Shown: in pieces, positions 18,041 to 27,415 of the stretch
Position numbering within the stretch: position 1 is the first letter of the stretch
Layout: each line of letters begins with the position of its first letter
DNA from: Microlunatus endophyticus
GTDB taxonomy: Bacteria; Actinomycetota; Actinomycetes; Propionibacteriales; Propionibacteriaceae
NCBI RefSeq assembly: GCF_014646195.1
Contig: NZ_BMMZ01000001.1
Coordinates: forward strand, 186,001 to 250,000
DNA length: 64,000 nucleotides
Reading direction: 5' to 3'
Position numbers and translations under genes: made by a program
The notes under the pieces: model-generated
What the model was told of the DNA's origin: nothing
The model's input: the letters and a program-made list of their open reading frames with translations, nothing else
The model's database searches: none

Positions 18041-19389
18041 ATGGTGTCGCCCGTGGCAGATTCCAACGGTGCAGTCATCAACGGCGTGAAACGGCGGCAT
18101 TCGGTCGCGGCGAACATCCTGCGCGGCTCGCTGGGAAACCTGATCGAGTGGTACGACTTCTACGTCTTCAGCGCCTTCGCCACCTATTTCGGCGCCAACT
18201 TCTTCGACTCCGCGGATCCGATCTCCAACACTCTGAACACCCTCGGAGTGTTCGCTGTCGGCTTCTTCATGCGCCCGATCGGCGGCTGGCTCTTCGGCCG
18301 GATCGCCGACCGGATGGGCCGACGCTTCTCCTTGACCCTGAGCGTCTTATGATGGCCGTCGGCGCGTTGATCATCGTGGTCTCCCCGAGTCGGGCGACCA
18401 TCGGCGTCCTGGCGCCCGTGCTGCTGTTGATCGCCCGACTGCTCCAGGGCCTGTCGGTGGGCGGCGAATACGGCAGCAGTGCGACCTACATGTCCGAGGT
18501 CGCGACCCGCAGCCGCCGGGGCTACTACTCCAGCTTCCAGTACGTGACACTGGTCGGAGGCCAGGTGCTGGCGCTGGTCGTGCAGCTGATCCTGCAGGCA
18601 TTCCTCACCGATGACCAGCTGACCACCTGGGGTTGGCGGATCGCCTTCGCGATCGGCGCCGCAGCAGCCGTCACCGTGCTCTGGCTGCGGCGCGGCATGG
18701 ACGAGTCGATCAGCGATGATCAACTCGCGGCGACCCGGACGACGAGCGCTGCCGTCCAGCCGGGGACGCTGCGGGCGCTGGCGGCCCACTGGAAGCCGTT
18801 CCTGATCGTCTTCGGCCTGACCATGGGTGGTACGACCGCCTTCTACACCTACACCACCTACATGCAGTCCTTCATGATCAACACCAGTGGCATCGCTAAG
18901 CGCACCGTGACCTGGGTGAACTTCGTGGCCCTGTTGATCTTCATGGTGCTGCAGCCGGTCTACGGGGCGATCTCGGATCGGATCGGCCGGAAACCGGTGT
19001 TGATCTTCTTCGGGGTCGGTGGCGTGATCGGCACCTGGCCGATCCTGCTCACCCTGTCCCACACGAGCAATCCGGTCGGCGCGTTCTTCCTGATGATGAT
19101 CGCGCTGCTGATCGTTCTCGGCTACACCTCGATCAACGCGATCGTGAAGGCCGAGCTGTTCCCTCGCGAGGTCCGGGCGGTCGGAGTCGGATTGGCGTAC
19201 GGCCTGGCGAATGCGATTTTCGGTGGCACCGCTCCCTACATCGGGACCTGGTTCGCCAAGATCGGGCACAACTGGCTCTTCTACACCTACGTCACGGTGT
19301 TGATCGCGATCTCCCTGGTGGTCTATGTGCTGGCCTTCCGGAACCGCAGTGCCACCCATCTCGATCGAGAGCAGGGGCACGCGTACTGA
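18041..19389 (+). pseudogene. kgtP: KgtP-like 2-oxoglutarate/metabolite:H+ symporter, split by a -1 frameshift
   Basis: The first part (18041-18352, 103 residues) carries NLIEWYDFYVFSAFATYF and GFFMRPIGGWLFGRIADRMG, the N-terminus of KgtP-type MFS permeases. It ends at a TGA at 18350. The homologous sequence continues in the -1 frame from ATGATGGCC at 18349 as MMAVGALIIVVSPSRATIG...RLLQGLSVGGEYGSSATYMSEVA to a stop at 19389. One base missing near 18348 explains the break. The stop and restart overlap as ATGA, so two separate polypeptides could in principle be made. Otherwise the frame is intact over about 445 residues. The dehydrogenase gene follows after 33 bp. Confidence 0.82.
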
Positions 19390-19422
19390 CCGGACCGCCC
19401 GGTGGCGTACTAGCGTGACTTC

Positions 19423-20877
19423 ATGGGACAGACCGTCCGACAGGACGACACCGATACCAGCGTCGCGGCCCGCGCCGTGCGGGCGTTCGAGGCCGCGCGG
19501 GGCGCGCAACCCGGGTGGGCGTCCTGCGATCCCCGGGACCGCGCCCGACCCTTTCATACCTTGGCCCACGTGCTGCTCGAGCGACGGGAGACGGTGCTGG
19601 ATGTGATCCAGGCCGATACCGGCAAGGCCAGGTCACACGCCCTGGAGGAGTTGCTGGACGCGGTGCTGTCGATCAGCTACTACGCGCGCAATGCTGGCCG
19701 GCTGCTGCGACCGCGACGCCGCCCGGGGCCGTTGCCGGTGCTGTCGCGGACCACCCAGTACGCGGCGCCGCTGGGCGTTGTCACGGTGATCACACCGTGG
19801 AACTATCCGCTGGCGTTGGCCGCCGACGTGGTGCCGGCCCTGCTGGCCGGGAACACCGTCGTCCACAAGCCGGACCTCCGGACGGCCCGGTCCTCACTGC
19901 TGCTGCGTGAGTATGCCATCGAGGCCGGGCTGGAGCCCCAGGTCTGGCAACCGGTGCTCGGCAGCCCGGACGAGCTCGGCGACGTCCTGATCGAGCGCGC
20001 CGATTTCGTCTCCTTCACCGGGTCGACGGCGGTCGGACGCCGGATCGCCCGGCAGTGTGCCGAGCGGCTGATCGGCTGCAGCCTCGAGCTCGGCGGGAAG
20101 AATCCGATGATCATCCTCGCCGATGCCGATCTCGAGCGGGCCGTACCGGCCGCGATCCGGGCCTGCTTCGGCAACGCCGGCCAGCTGTGTATCGGTATCG
20201 AGCGGATCTATGTCGACCGCAGCATCGAGGCGGAATTCCTGCGCCGCTTCGTCACCGCGACCAAGATGCTGCGGCTCGGCGCCGGCACCGGCTACATCGC
20301 CGACGTCGGATCGCTGATCTCGGCCGAACAGCTCGACCGGGTCCAGGGAGCGGTGGAGCGTGCGGTCGCTGCCGGCGGACGGATCGCCGCCGGCGGCCGG
20401 CCGCGTCCGGACATCGGGCCGTACGTCTACGAGCCCACGATCATCACCGGGGCCACCGAGGACAGCGAGCTGGTCCGCGAGGAGGTCTTCGGGCCGGTAG
20501 TCAGCGTGCAGGGCTTCAGTACCGATGCCGAGGCGGTCCGGCTGGCCAACGACACGCCGTACGGACTGAATGCCTCCGTCTTCGGACGCGCCCGCCGGCG
20601 CACCCGCTCGGTCGCCACCCGGCTCGAGGCTGGCATGGTCAACATCAACGAGGGGTACGCGACCGGTTACGGCTCGGCGGCCCCGGTCGGTGGCTGGAAA
20701 GAGTCCGGAACCGGTCGCCGGCACGGACCGGACGGGCTGCTGCAGTACACCAGGTCACAGCTGGTCGCCAGCCAGCAGCTGCTGGGATTCGACCCCGTTG
20801 CAGGGTTGTCCGCCGAACGCTACGGAAACCTTCTGGTCACCGGAGTGAAAGCTCTGCGCCGGCTCCGCATTCGGTGA
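19423..20877 (+). CDS. gabD2: Succinate-semialdehyde dehydrogenase-like aldehyde dehydrogenase
   Basis: This 484-residue aldehyde dehydrogenase contains ITPWNYPLALAADVVPALLAGN (cofactor binding), FTGSTAVGRRIA, the general-base segment LELGGKNPM and the catalytic cysteine in GNAGQLCIGIERIYVD. That last segment resembles the GabD2 branch, which oxidises succinate semialdehyde to succinate. It lies 33 bp after the KgtP-like permease gene, which suggests joint use of 2-oxoglutarate through succinate semialdehyde (inference). A different aldehyde substrate remains possible. Confidence 0.85.
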   Translation: MGQTVRQDDTDTSVAARAVRAFEAARGAQPGWASCDPRDRARPFHTLAHVLLERRETVLDVIQADTGKARSHALEELLDAVLSISYYARNAGRLLRPRRRPGPLPVLSRTTQYAAPLGVVTVITPWNYPLALAADVVPALLAGNTVVHKPDLRTARSSLLLREYAIEAGLEPQVWQPVLGSPDELGDVLIERADFVSFTGSTAVGRRIARQCAERLIGCSLELGGKNPMIILADADLERAVPAAIRACFGNAGQLCIGIERIYVDRSIEAEFLRRFVTATKMLRLGAGTGYIADVGSLISAEQLDRVQGAVERAVAAGGRIAAGGRPRPDIGPYVYEPTIITGATEDSELVREEVFGPVVSVQGFSTDAEAVRLANDTPYGLNASVFGRARRRTRSVATRLEAGMVNINEGYATGYGSAAPVGGWKESGTGRRHGPDGLLQYTRSQLVASQQLLGFDPVAGLSAERYGNLLVTGVKALRRLRIR

Positions 20878-20929
20878 AAATCCGGGGCGGTGAGACGTTT
20901 GGGGGATCGATTCCCGTAATCTCTGCCCC

Positions 20930-23401
20930 ATGCTCACCGGCCTGAAACGCCTCGTCACCGTTACGGGTGCCGGTGCATTGTTCATCCTTGTGAGTGTGCT
21001 GTGCGGCCTCCTGGTGGCTGGCCTGGCGATCCCTTTCGCCGCCGCCTCCGGGGTCTCGGCACAGGCCGCCGACCGGGAGCTGAACAATCTTCCGACCAAC
21101 ATGACCCTGCCGGCTGCGCCGCAGCGGACCAAGGTGTTGGACGTCAACGGCCACGTGCTGGCGTACTTCTACGACCAGAACCGGATCTACGTCCCGCTGA
21201 GCAAGATCGCGCCGGTGATGCGCACGGCGCTGCTGTCGATCGAGGATCACCGCTTCTACGAGCACGGTGCCTTCGATCCGCAGGGCACCCTGCGCGCCTT
21301 CCTGACCAACCAGGCCAGTGGCGGAACCGTCCAGGGCGGCTCGAGCATCACCCAGCAGTACGTGAAGATGGTCCTGGTCAACGAGGCCGAACTGGACGGC
21401 GACAAGTCGGCGGTCGCGGCCGCCCAGGCCACCACGTACGAGCGCAAGATCACCGAGCTGCGCTACGCGATCGCGCTGGAGAAGAAGCTCTCCAAGGACC
21501 AGATCCTGGAGCGCTACCTCAACCTGGTCTACTTCGGTGACGGCGCCTACGGCGTCGAGGCGGCCGCCCGGCACTATTTCGGGACCACCGCCGCCAAGCT
21601 CACCCTGCCGCAGGCGGCCATGCTGGCCGGCCTGGTGCAGAGCCCCGACTCGGACAACCCGGTGTTGCATCCGGAAGCCGGCCTGGCCCGGCGCAACGAG
21701 GTCCTCAACCGGATGTCGGAGTTGGGCGAGATCACGCCCGCCGCGGCCGAGGCGGCGATCCGGACCGGTTTCACCAAGGCCGGGGTCCAGGCCTTCAACA
21801 ACGGCTGCGTCGGCACCCGCTACCCGTTCCTGTGCGACTACGTGCGCCGATCGCTGCTGGCCACGCCGAGCCTGGGGTCGACGGTCGACGAGCGGGAGAA
21901 GACCATCGACCGGGGCGGGCTGACGATCTACACCAAGATCGATCCGAAGGCCCAGGACGCCGCCCAGAAGGCCGTCAGCTCGATGGTCGGGGCGACCGAC
22001 CCGTTGATCTCCACCATGGACATGATCGAGCCGGGCACCGGGCTGATCGTGGCGATGGCGCAGAGCCGACCGGTGATGGGCTCCGATGCCAAGAAGGGCC
22101 AGACCTACTTCAACTATTCGGCGACCCAGTCGATGGGCGGCGGCCAGGGCTTCCAGGCCGGATCGACGTTCAAGGCGTTCACCGCGGCAGCGGCGTTCGA
22201 CAAGGGCATTCCGATCGCCAAGAAGTACGACGCCAAGAAGACCGTCAACTACAGCGGGAAGCCGTTCGACTCCTGCGAGCGCAGGACCGAGGTCACCGGG
22301 AGCTGGAAGGTGTCCAACTCCACCGGCGTCAACGGCGAGATGGACATGTCGAAGGCCGCGGGCTGGTCGGTGAACAACTACTTCGTCCCGCTCGAGCTGG
22401 ACACCGGCATGTGCTCGGTCACCCGGATGGCGGCGACCGTCGGGGCGCAGAGCAGCGTCGCGAGCGAGCCGATCAGCTCCTACGACGACAAGCCGTCCTT
22501 CACCCTCGGAACTGTGGACGTCGCGCCGATGTCGATGGCCGAGGCGTACGCGACCTTCGCCTCCGGGGGCATCCGCTGCAACCCGATCATCATCTCCAAG
22601 ATCACCACGCCCAGCGGCAAGAGCCTTGCGGCCCCGAGCGCGGACTGCAAGCGGGTGATCAGCGCCGACGTGGCGAACGCGGTCAGCAAGCTCCTGACCG
22701 CGCCGGTGACCACCGGTTCGGCGACGGCCGCCCGGTTGCCCGGCGACAGGCCGATGGCCGGCAAGACCGGAACCATCGACAGCAACGCCGCGGTCTGGTT
22801 CGTCGGTTACACGCCACAGATCGCCGGAGCGGCGATGATCTCGATCGACTCGACCAAGAAGCCGTTCGTCAAGGGCAAGGCCGGATATCGTCCCGGCCTG
22901 AAGGGCTACACCGTTCCGTCCACCCACGTCTACCTTTCGGGCTCGGGTGGTGGCGACGCCGGTCCGGGCATCTGGAAGCCTGCGGTGAGCGCCTACCTCA
23001 AGGGCAAGCCGGTGGAGCAGTTCGAGCAGCCGCCGGATGCCCTGGTGCGCGGGAAGATGATCAACTTCCCGGATCTCAGCGGACTCAGCACGGCGGAGAA
23101 GATCGCCAAGCTGCGCAAGATCGGGATGACCGTGGTCAAGAAGACCAAGACCAGCGACAAACCCAAGAACAGCTTCCTGGGCTTCTCGCCAGACAGCGGG
23201 AAGGTCCCTCAGTACGGAACCGTCACCGCCTACTTCTCCTCGGGCCCGCCGAAGAAGAAGACCGACAAACCCAAGTCCGACGGGGCACCCAAGTCCCCGA
23301 CCTCGCCGACCAGCCCGACTCGTCCGACCGGGCCGACCAAGCCGGGCAATCCCGGCGCACCGCCGTTCGGTCCGGTCAAGCCCCGCGACCAGGGACACTG
23401 A
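20930..23401 (+). CDS. Bifunctional class A penicillin-binding protein with PASTA domain
   Basis: The 823-residue protein polymerises and cross-links peptidoglycan outside the membrane. It has one N-terminal membrane helix (about 12-38), a glycosyltransferase domain with EDHRFYEHG (Glu105) and GGSSITQQYVK, and a transpeptidase domain with STFK (Ser412), SNS and KTGT (Lys612). A C-terminal PASTA domain follows (FPDLSGLSTAEKIAKLRKIG to about YFSSGPP), then a Lys/Pro/Ser-rich tail with SPTSPTRPTGPTKPG repeats. Length and order match actinobacterial PonA-type proteins. The next gene starts 2 bp after its stop. Confidence 0.95.
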   Translation: MLTGLKRLVTVTGAGALFILVSVLCGLLVAGLAIPFAAASGVSAQAADRELNNLPTNMTLPAAPQRTKVLDVNGHVLAYFYDQNRIYVPLSKIAPVMRTALLSIEDHRFYEHGAFDPQGTLRAFLTNQASGGTVQGGSSITQQYVKMVLVNEAELDGDKSAVAAAQATTYERKITELRYAIALEKKLSKDQILERYLNLVYFGDGAYGVEAAARHYFGTTAAKLTLPQAAMLAGLVQSPDSDNPVLHPEAGLARRNEVLNRMSELGEITPAAAEAAIRTGFTKAGVQAFNNGCVGTRYPFLCDYVRRSLLATPSLGSTVDEREKTIDRGGLTIYTKIDPKAQDAAQKAVSSMVGATDPLISTMDMIEPGTGLIVAMAQSRPVMGSDAKKGQTYFNYSATQSMGGGQGFQAGSTFKAFTAAAAFDKGIPIAKKYDAKKTVNYSGKPFDSCERRTEVTGSWKVSNSTGVNGEMDMSKAAGWSVNNYFVPLELDTGMCSVTRMAATVGAQSSVASEPISSYDDKPSFTLGTVDVAPMSMAEAYATFASGGIRCNPIIISKITTPSGKSLAAPSADCKRVISADVANAVSKLLTAPVTTGSATAARLPGDRPMAGKTGTIDSNAAVWFVGYTPQIAGAAMISIDSTKKPFVKGKAGYRPGLKGYTVPSTHVYLSGSGGGDAGPGIWKPAVSAYLKGKPVEQFEQPPDALVRGKMINFPDLSGLSTAEKIAKLRKIGMTVVKKTKTSDKPKNSFLGFSPDSGKVPQYGTVTAYFSSGPPKKKTDKPKSDGAPKSPTSPTSPTRPTGPTKPGNPGAPPFGPVKPRDQGH

Positions 23402-23403
23402 CC

Positions 23404-24852
23404 ATGCTCGACGCGGTGGTCGTCGGGTCCGGGCCCAACGGTCTCGCCGCTGCTGCGACCCTGGCCAGGGCCGGCCTGATGGTCACCGTGCTCGAGGCGC
23501 AGCCATCCATCGGCGGCGGCGCCCGGACGCTGGATCTCGGCCTCGCCGACGGCATCCGGCACGACCTGTGCTCGGCGGTGCATCCGATGTCCTGGGCGTC
23601 GCCCTTCTTCAACTGGTTCGATCTTGCCGGTGCGGGCGTCGAGTGGCTGACGCCGGAGGTCTCCTACGCCCAGCCCTTCGTCGGCCGACCAGCCGCGATC
23701 GCCTACCACTCACTGGAAGCCACCGTCGAGCGCCTCGGCCGCGACGGTCCGGCCTGGCGCGCGCTGCTCGGGCCGATCGCCGAGCGCCCGTACGCCGCTG
23801 CCGAGGTCGGACTCGGTGACCACCGGTCGCTGCCGTCACTCGATGCACTGCCCACCGGAGCGCGGATGATCATGGCGACGGCCGAACAGGGCACTCGGGC
23901 CTGGGGAGTGCGATTCCGTGATCAGGAAGCGCCGGCGCTGCTGTCCGGGGTGGCGATGCACGCTGTCTCAGAGCTGCCGAGCCTGGTCTCGGCCGGGACC
24001 GGGATCCTGCTGGGTGCACTCGGGCATTCGGGCCGCGGCTGGCCGATCCTGCGAGGCGGATCCGGCGCGATCCCGGGCGCGCTGGCCGGCGACCTGCGCT
24101 CCAACCGCGGGGAGATCATCACCGATCACCCGGTACGCAGCGCGGGTGATCTTCCGCCGGCCAGGGCCTATCTCTTCGACACCACCCCGCACACCGCGTT
24201 GGATGTCGTGGGGGATCGGGTCAGCCCGTTCTTACGCCGCGCGCTGACCAGATTCCGGCACGGCGACGGAGTCGCCAAGATCGACTTCGTGCTCTCCGGC
24301 CCGGTTCCCTGGAACGATCCGGAGGTGGCCAGGTCCGGCACCGTGCATCTCGGCGGCAGCCGGGAGGAGATGGCACACGCGGAGGCCGAGGTCGCCGCCG
24401 GCCGGCATCCGGAGCATCCGCTCTGCCTGATCAGCGATCCGGCGGTCGTCGACCCAGGCCGTGTGGTGAACGGGTTGCGGCCGCTGTGGGCCTACACCCA
24501 CGTGCCGGCCGGTTCCACCCTCGACCTGACCGCCGCGGTGAGCGCCGAGATCGAGCGATACGCGCCAGGCTTCGGTGATCTTGTGGTCGCCTCTCGTTGC
24601 ATCCCGGCGTCGCGGATGGTCGAGCACAACCAGAACTACGTCGGCGGCGACTTCACCGCCGGCGCCATGACCGCGCGACAGATGATCGCCAGGCCGACCC
24701 TGCGGCTGGATCCGTACAAACTCGCGACGGGCATCTACCTGTGTTCGTCCTCGACGGCACCCGGACCGGGCGTGCATGGCATGTGCGGTTGGCATGCGGC
24801 CCGGCGGGTGCTGGGGGACGTCTTCGGTATGCGGGGCTCAGATCAGAGGTAG
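23404..24852 (+). CDS. FAD-dependent oxidoreductase, phytoene-dehydrogenase-like
   Basis: The 482-residue protein opens with the FAD-binding motif AVVVGSGPNGLAAAATLARAG followed by VLEAQPSIGGGARTLDL, the typical pattern of the phytoene desaturase / CrtI-like superfamily. The C-terminal FAD segment is GIYLCSSSTAPGPGVHGMCG. There are no carotenoid genes nearby, so the substrate is unknown; uncharacterised members are common in actinobacteria. It begins 2 bp after the penicillin-binding protein stop and is probably in the same transcript. It overlaps the convergent HAD gene by 10 bp. Confidence 0.87.
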   Translation: MLDAVVVGSGPNGLAAAATLARAGLMVTVLEAQPSIGGGARTLDLGLADGIRHDLCSAVHPMSWASPFFNWFDLAGAGVEWLTPEVSYAQPFVGRPAAIAYHSLEATVERLGRDGPAWRALLGPIAERPYAAAEVGLGDHRSLPSLDALPTGARMIMATAEQGTRAWGVRFRDQEAPALLSGVAMHAVSELPSLVSAGTGILLGALGHSGRGWPILRGGSGAIPGALAGDLRSNRGEIITDHPVRSAGDLPPARAYLFDTTPHTALDVVGDRVSPFLRRALTRFRHGDGVAKIDFVLSGPVPWNDPEVARSGTVHLGGSREEMAHAEAEVAAGRHPEHPLCLISDPAVVDPGRVVNGLRPLWAYTHVPAGSTLDLTAAVSAEIERYAPGFGDLVVASRCIPASRMVEHNQNYVGGDFTAGAMTARQMIARPTLRLDPYKLATGIYLCSSSTAPGPGVHGMCGWHAARRVLGDVFGMRGSDQR

Positions 24853-25544
24853 CCTGGCAGGTCGAAGAGGCTGACCAATCGGCTGGTTGGTGGTATGGGC
24901 GCGGAGTTGCGCGGATCGATCAGCAGGGCGCGGATTCCCTGCTGCCGTGGGCCTTCGTAGTCGGCCGCGTAGGTGTCGCCGACGAACAGGGCGCGGCTCG
25001 CGTCGACGCCGAGCCTGTCCAGCGCTGCCCGGTAGATCGCCGGATGCGGCTTGCGGTGGCCGATGTCGACGGACAGCACGACGGCGTCGAACAGGTCGGC
25101 GACGCCCATCGCCTGGAGGTGATCGGGAACCAATCTCTGGCTGTGAGTGTTGGACACCACCGCGAGCCGGAAGTGCTCCGCCAGTTCCTCCAGCAGATTG
25201 GACATTCCGGCGGGATAGAGCACAGCGGAGTTCCAATCGGAGAGGTAGGCCTCCACGAATGCGGTCGTCTCGTCGGGCGTCGGCGCCCGTCCGATCGCCT
25301 GTTCCATGATCACCAAGCTCGGCTCCTGCATCGAGAACTCGCTCAGATCTGCGGCACAGCGGGTGTCGTGCTCACTGAAGGTCGCATCGCCAAATGTCAG
25401 GAAGCTGTCATAGCTGAGCGTTGCGCCGAGTCGGCGCAGGACGCCGTACGACGTCGAATAGTCCTGCTCCGTCCGGCTGGGGGAGTATTCGACGATCGTC
25501 CCGAAGAAGTCGAGCAGAAGATGCGTGATCTCGGTCGCTGCCAT
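24843..25544 (-). CDS. HAD-superfamily hydrolase, subfamily IA
   Basis: The 233-residue protein has the four HAD motifs: DFFGTIV (nucleophile Asp near residue 12), VVSNTHS, the lysine in HRKPHPAIY and FVGDTYAADYEG. The DxFGT form of motif I occurs in dehalogenase- and phosphatase-like members, so a phosphatase is likely but not certain. The helical cap domain lies between motifs I and II. It overlaps the convergent FAD gene by 10 bp at its 3' end. No substrate is evident. Confidence 0.87.
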   Translation of the reverse strand: MAATEITHLLLDFFGTIVEYSPSRTEQDYSTSYGVLRRLGATLSYDSFLTFGDATFSEHDTRCAADLSEFSMQEPSLVIMEQAIGRAPTPDETTAFVEAYLSDWNSAVLYPAGMSNLLEELAEHFRLAVVSNTHSQRLVPDHLQAMGVADLFDAVVLSVDIGHRKPHPAIYRAALDRLGVDASRALFVGDTYAADYEGPRQQGIRALLIDPRNSAPIPPTSRLVSLFDLPGYL

Positions 25545-25559
25545 CCCGGGATTCTGCCA

Positions 25560-27194
25560 TCAGGCTGCTCGAGGTGGCCGCTCCGTCAGGCTGAACAGCG
25601 CGTCGACGCAGTCGAACAGGCGGAATCCTGCACCGCCTCCTACCGGGAACACCCGGTTGGCATCGGGATGTTTGGTGTTGTGGATGTGGTCGTATGCGAC
25701 CCGCAGCGCGGCGGCCTGGTCACGGAGCGCTTGGAACTCGAAGGGGCTCGTGCTCATCCTATTCATCCCGGCCGGTACGGGCGCGATGGTGCTACCGTCC
25801 GGGCGGGCGAACCGCCATCGCACTCGACAGCCGGGCTCATCGCAGGGACTGATGGTGAGGTGGTCCTCGTGCACCCGGGTGTGGTGGGTCTGACATAACA
25901 AGATCAGATTGTCGGTGTCGGTCCTGCCGCCGGACAGCCAGGAGATCCGGTGGTGGGCCTTCAGGTGCCGGATCCGGTTGCACCCCGGGAACTGGCAGCA
26001 GCCGTCGCGGATCATCAGGGCCCGGCGTTGGTGCTTGGTGATCAGTCGTTCCTCCCGTCCGACTGCCAGCGGCATACCCTTTTGGTCGACGATGATGCCC
26101 AGAACGGTGCTGTCGCACAGGGCGCGCCAGGCGTCTGAGGGTTCCAGTGCGGAGCCGCCGCGGACCCGGCAGGTGGGCACCTCGACAGTGTTCCCGCGGG
26201 AACGCTCCGCTGGGCCCGACGCCTCGTCTGCGTCGTGATCCTGCTGCGACCGGTAACGTTCGACTTCGTCCCGCCGGGCTTGACGTTGCTCCTGCTCGCC
26301 CGGTTCGGGCAGCTCCCGGTCAGCCTCGGCGAGGGCGGCGGCACTGACCTCGATCACCACCATCGTCCGGTCCGCGCCCGATCGGTCCTCCGGACGAGAA
26401 CCGAGGTAGAGGTTGGCGATCTCGGTCAGTGCCTCGACCCGGGTCTGCTGGACGCGTTGCTCGCGATCCCGCTCCGACACCCGGTCCTCGGCGGCTTCCT
26501 CGCCGGGACCTGGCTCGGGGTCGGTGTTGGCATCGATCGCAGCCTGGATTGCGGCGATCACCGCGGCGCCCTGTTCCGGTGGCAGGACCGCGGACAGCTG
26601 CACGTTGCCGTCGTCGCGGACCAGCCAGGTCACCCGCTGGCGGGGCCTGCGGGTGCGGCTCGTGTCCCGCGCTGCCCGCCAACCCGCCACGGTGCGAGCA
26701 AGCTGGGAGGCGGTGCACGCCCGGGCCAGCTCGACCAGGCCGCTCTCGTCCAGACCTGCCAGGCGCGGCGACACTGGCTCGGGCTGGGGCTCGGCAGGAT
26801 GCTGCTCGGGCGTCGCGACCGGCTCCGGGCGGCTGAGTTCATCGGCGACCCGGGTGAGCTCGCGTACCTTCGAATAGCTCAACTCGCCCAGCGCGAACGC
26901 CTCCCGTACGGAAGGCATCCGCCGCAACGCCCGGGCCACCCTGACATGCTCGCGAGCCGTCCCGGCGGCCATCGAGCACGCCCAGGAAAGCCAGTGCGCC
27001 GTCGACTGGATGCCGGCCCACCAGTCCACCGCACCGATCGCGTCGAACTCACCGACCAGGTCCAGAAGGACCGCCTCATGTTTGGCCACATCGGCCGCTG
27101 CGGCCATGATCCGCGCTCCGAGTGCCTCCGCCTCGACCTCCGAGATCAGACCCTCGAACCGACGCATCTTCGGCTCAAGATCAAGCACTGCCAT
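25560..27194 (-). CDS. DUF222 / HNH endonuclease (13E12 repeat family)
   Basis: This 544-residue protein has an N-terminal DUF222 region (about 1-350) with AVDWWAGIQSTAHWLSWACSM and ELSYSKVRELTRVADEL, and an HNH nuclease domain near the C-terminus (CCQFPGCNRIRHLKAHHRI, then TDTDNLILLCQTHHTRVHE). The start ATG at 27194 is chosen because upstream in-frame codons look non-coding. The family is abundant and multi-copy in actinobacteria and is suspected to be mobile. A 14-bp palindrome, GTTCCCGCGGGAAC, lies inside the gene (26190-26203) and again 107 bp upstream of its start (27301-27314). Confidence 0.88.
   Translation of the reverse strand: MAVLDLEPKMRRFEGLISEVEAEALGARIMAAAADVAKHEAVLLDLVGEFDAIGAVDWWAGIQSTAHWLSWACSMAAGTAREHVRVARALRRMPSVREAFALGELSYSKVRELTRVADELSRPEPVATPEQHPAEPQPEPVSPRLAGLDESGLVELARACTASQLARTVAGWRAARDTSRTRRPRQRVTWLVRDDGNVQLSAVLPPEQGAAVIAAIQAAIDANTDPEPGPGEEAAEDRVSERDREQRVQQTRVEALTEIANLYLGSRPEDRSGADRTMVVIEVSAAALAEADRELPEPGEQEQRQARRDEVERYRSQQDHDADEASGPAERSRGNTVEVPTCRVRGGSALEPSDAWRALCDSTVLGIIVDQKGMPLAVGREERLITKHQRRALMIRDGCCQFPGCNRIRHLKAHHRISWLSGGRTDTDNLILLCQTHHTRVHEDHLTISPCDEPGCRVRWRFARPDGSTIAPVPAGMNRMSTSPFEFQALRDQAAALRVAYDHIHNTKHPDANRVFPVGGGAGFRLFDCVDALFSLTERPPRAA
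26190..26203. repeat. Palindrome GTTCCCGCGGGAAC inside the HNH gene
   Basis: This 14-bp perfect palindrome is identical to the one at 27301-27314. It falls in codons of the HNH gene's variable middle part. I saw no third copy in the window by eye. Confidence 0.7.
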
Positions 27195-27297
27195 CGCACC
27201 CGCCCCCGAATATCGATTCCGATGAGGAGAGACGCTAAGACCCACCACCGACAGTCGCTCCAACGCCGGGTCGAGTTGTCCACAGGACACGGTCCAG

Positions 27298-27317
27298 GGC
27301 GTTCCCGCGGGAACGCC
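27298..27317. repeat. 20-bp palindrome upstream of the HNH gene
   Basis: GGCGTTCCCGCGGGAACGCC is a perfect 20-bp palindrome whose 14-bp core recurs inside the adjacent HNH gene at 26190-26203. It lies between the HNH start (27194) and the glnA1 terminator hairpin (27363-27395). It could be an operator or a target site; nothing in the sequence decides. Confidence 0.6.
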
Positions 27318-27362
27318 GGACGGGGCCGGAAGGTGCTGGACGGGGTCGGACGGGAACGCGAG

Positions 27363-27395
27363 ACGGGCCGTGATCACCCGGTGATCACGGCCCGT
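27363..27395 (-). terminator. glnA1: Terminator-like hairpin after glnA1
   Basis: A perfect 15-bp stem (27363-27377 with 27381-27395, arm ACGGGCCGTGATCAC) closes on a 3-base loop, 21 bp beyond the glnA1 stop codon in the direction of transcription. No T-run follows. Length and position make this the likely glnA1 terminator. Confidence 0.75.
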
Positions 27396-27415
27396 TCCCT
27401 CAGTTCTGTGACGAA

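Noticed and set aside
20837..23398. Long open frame antisense to the penicillin-binding protein
   Set aside because: The plus strand has the complete PBP motif set; the antisense frame shows only composition-driven text.
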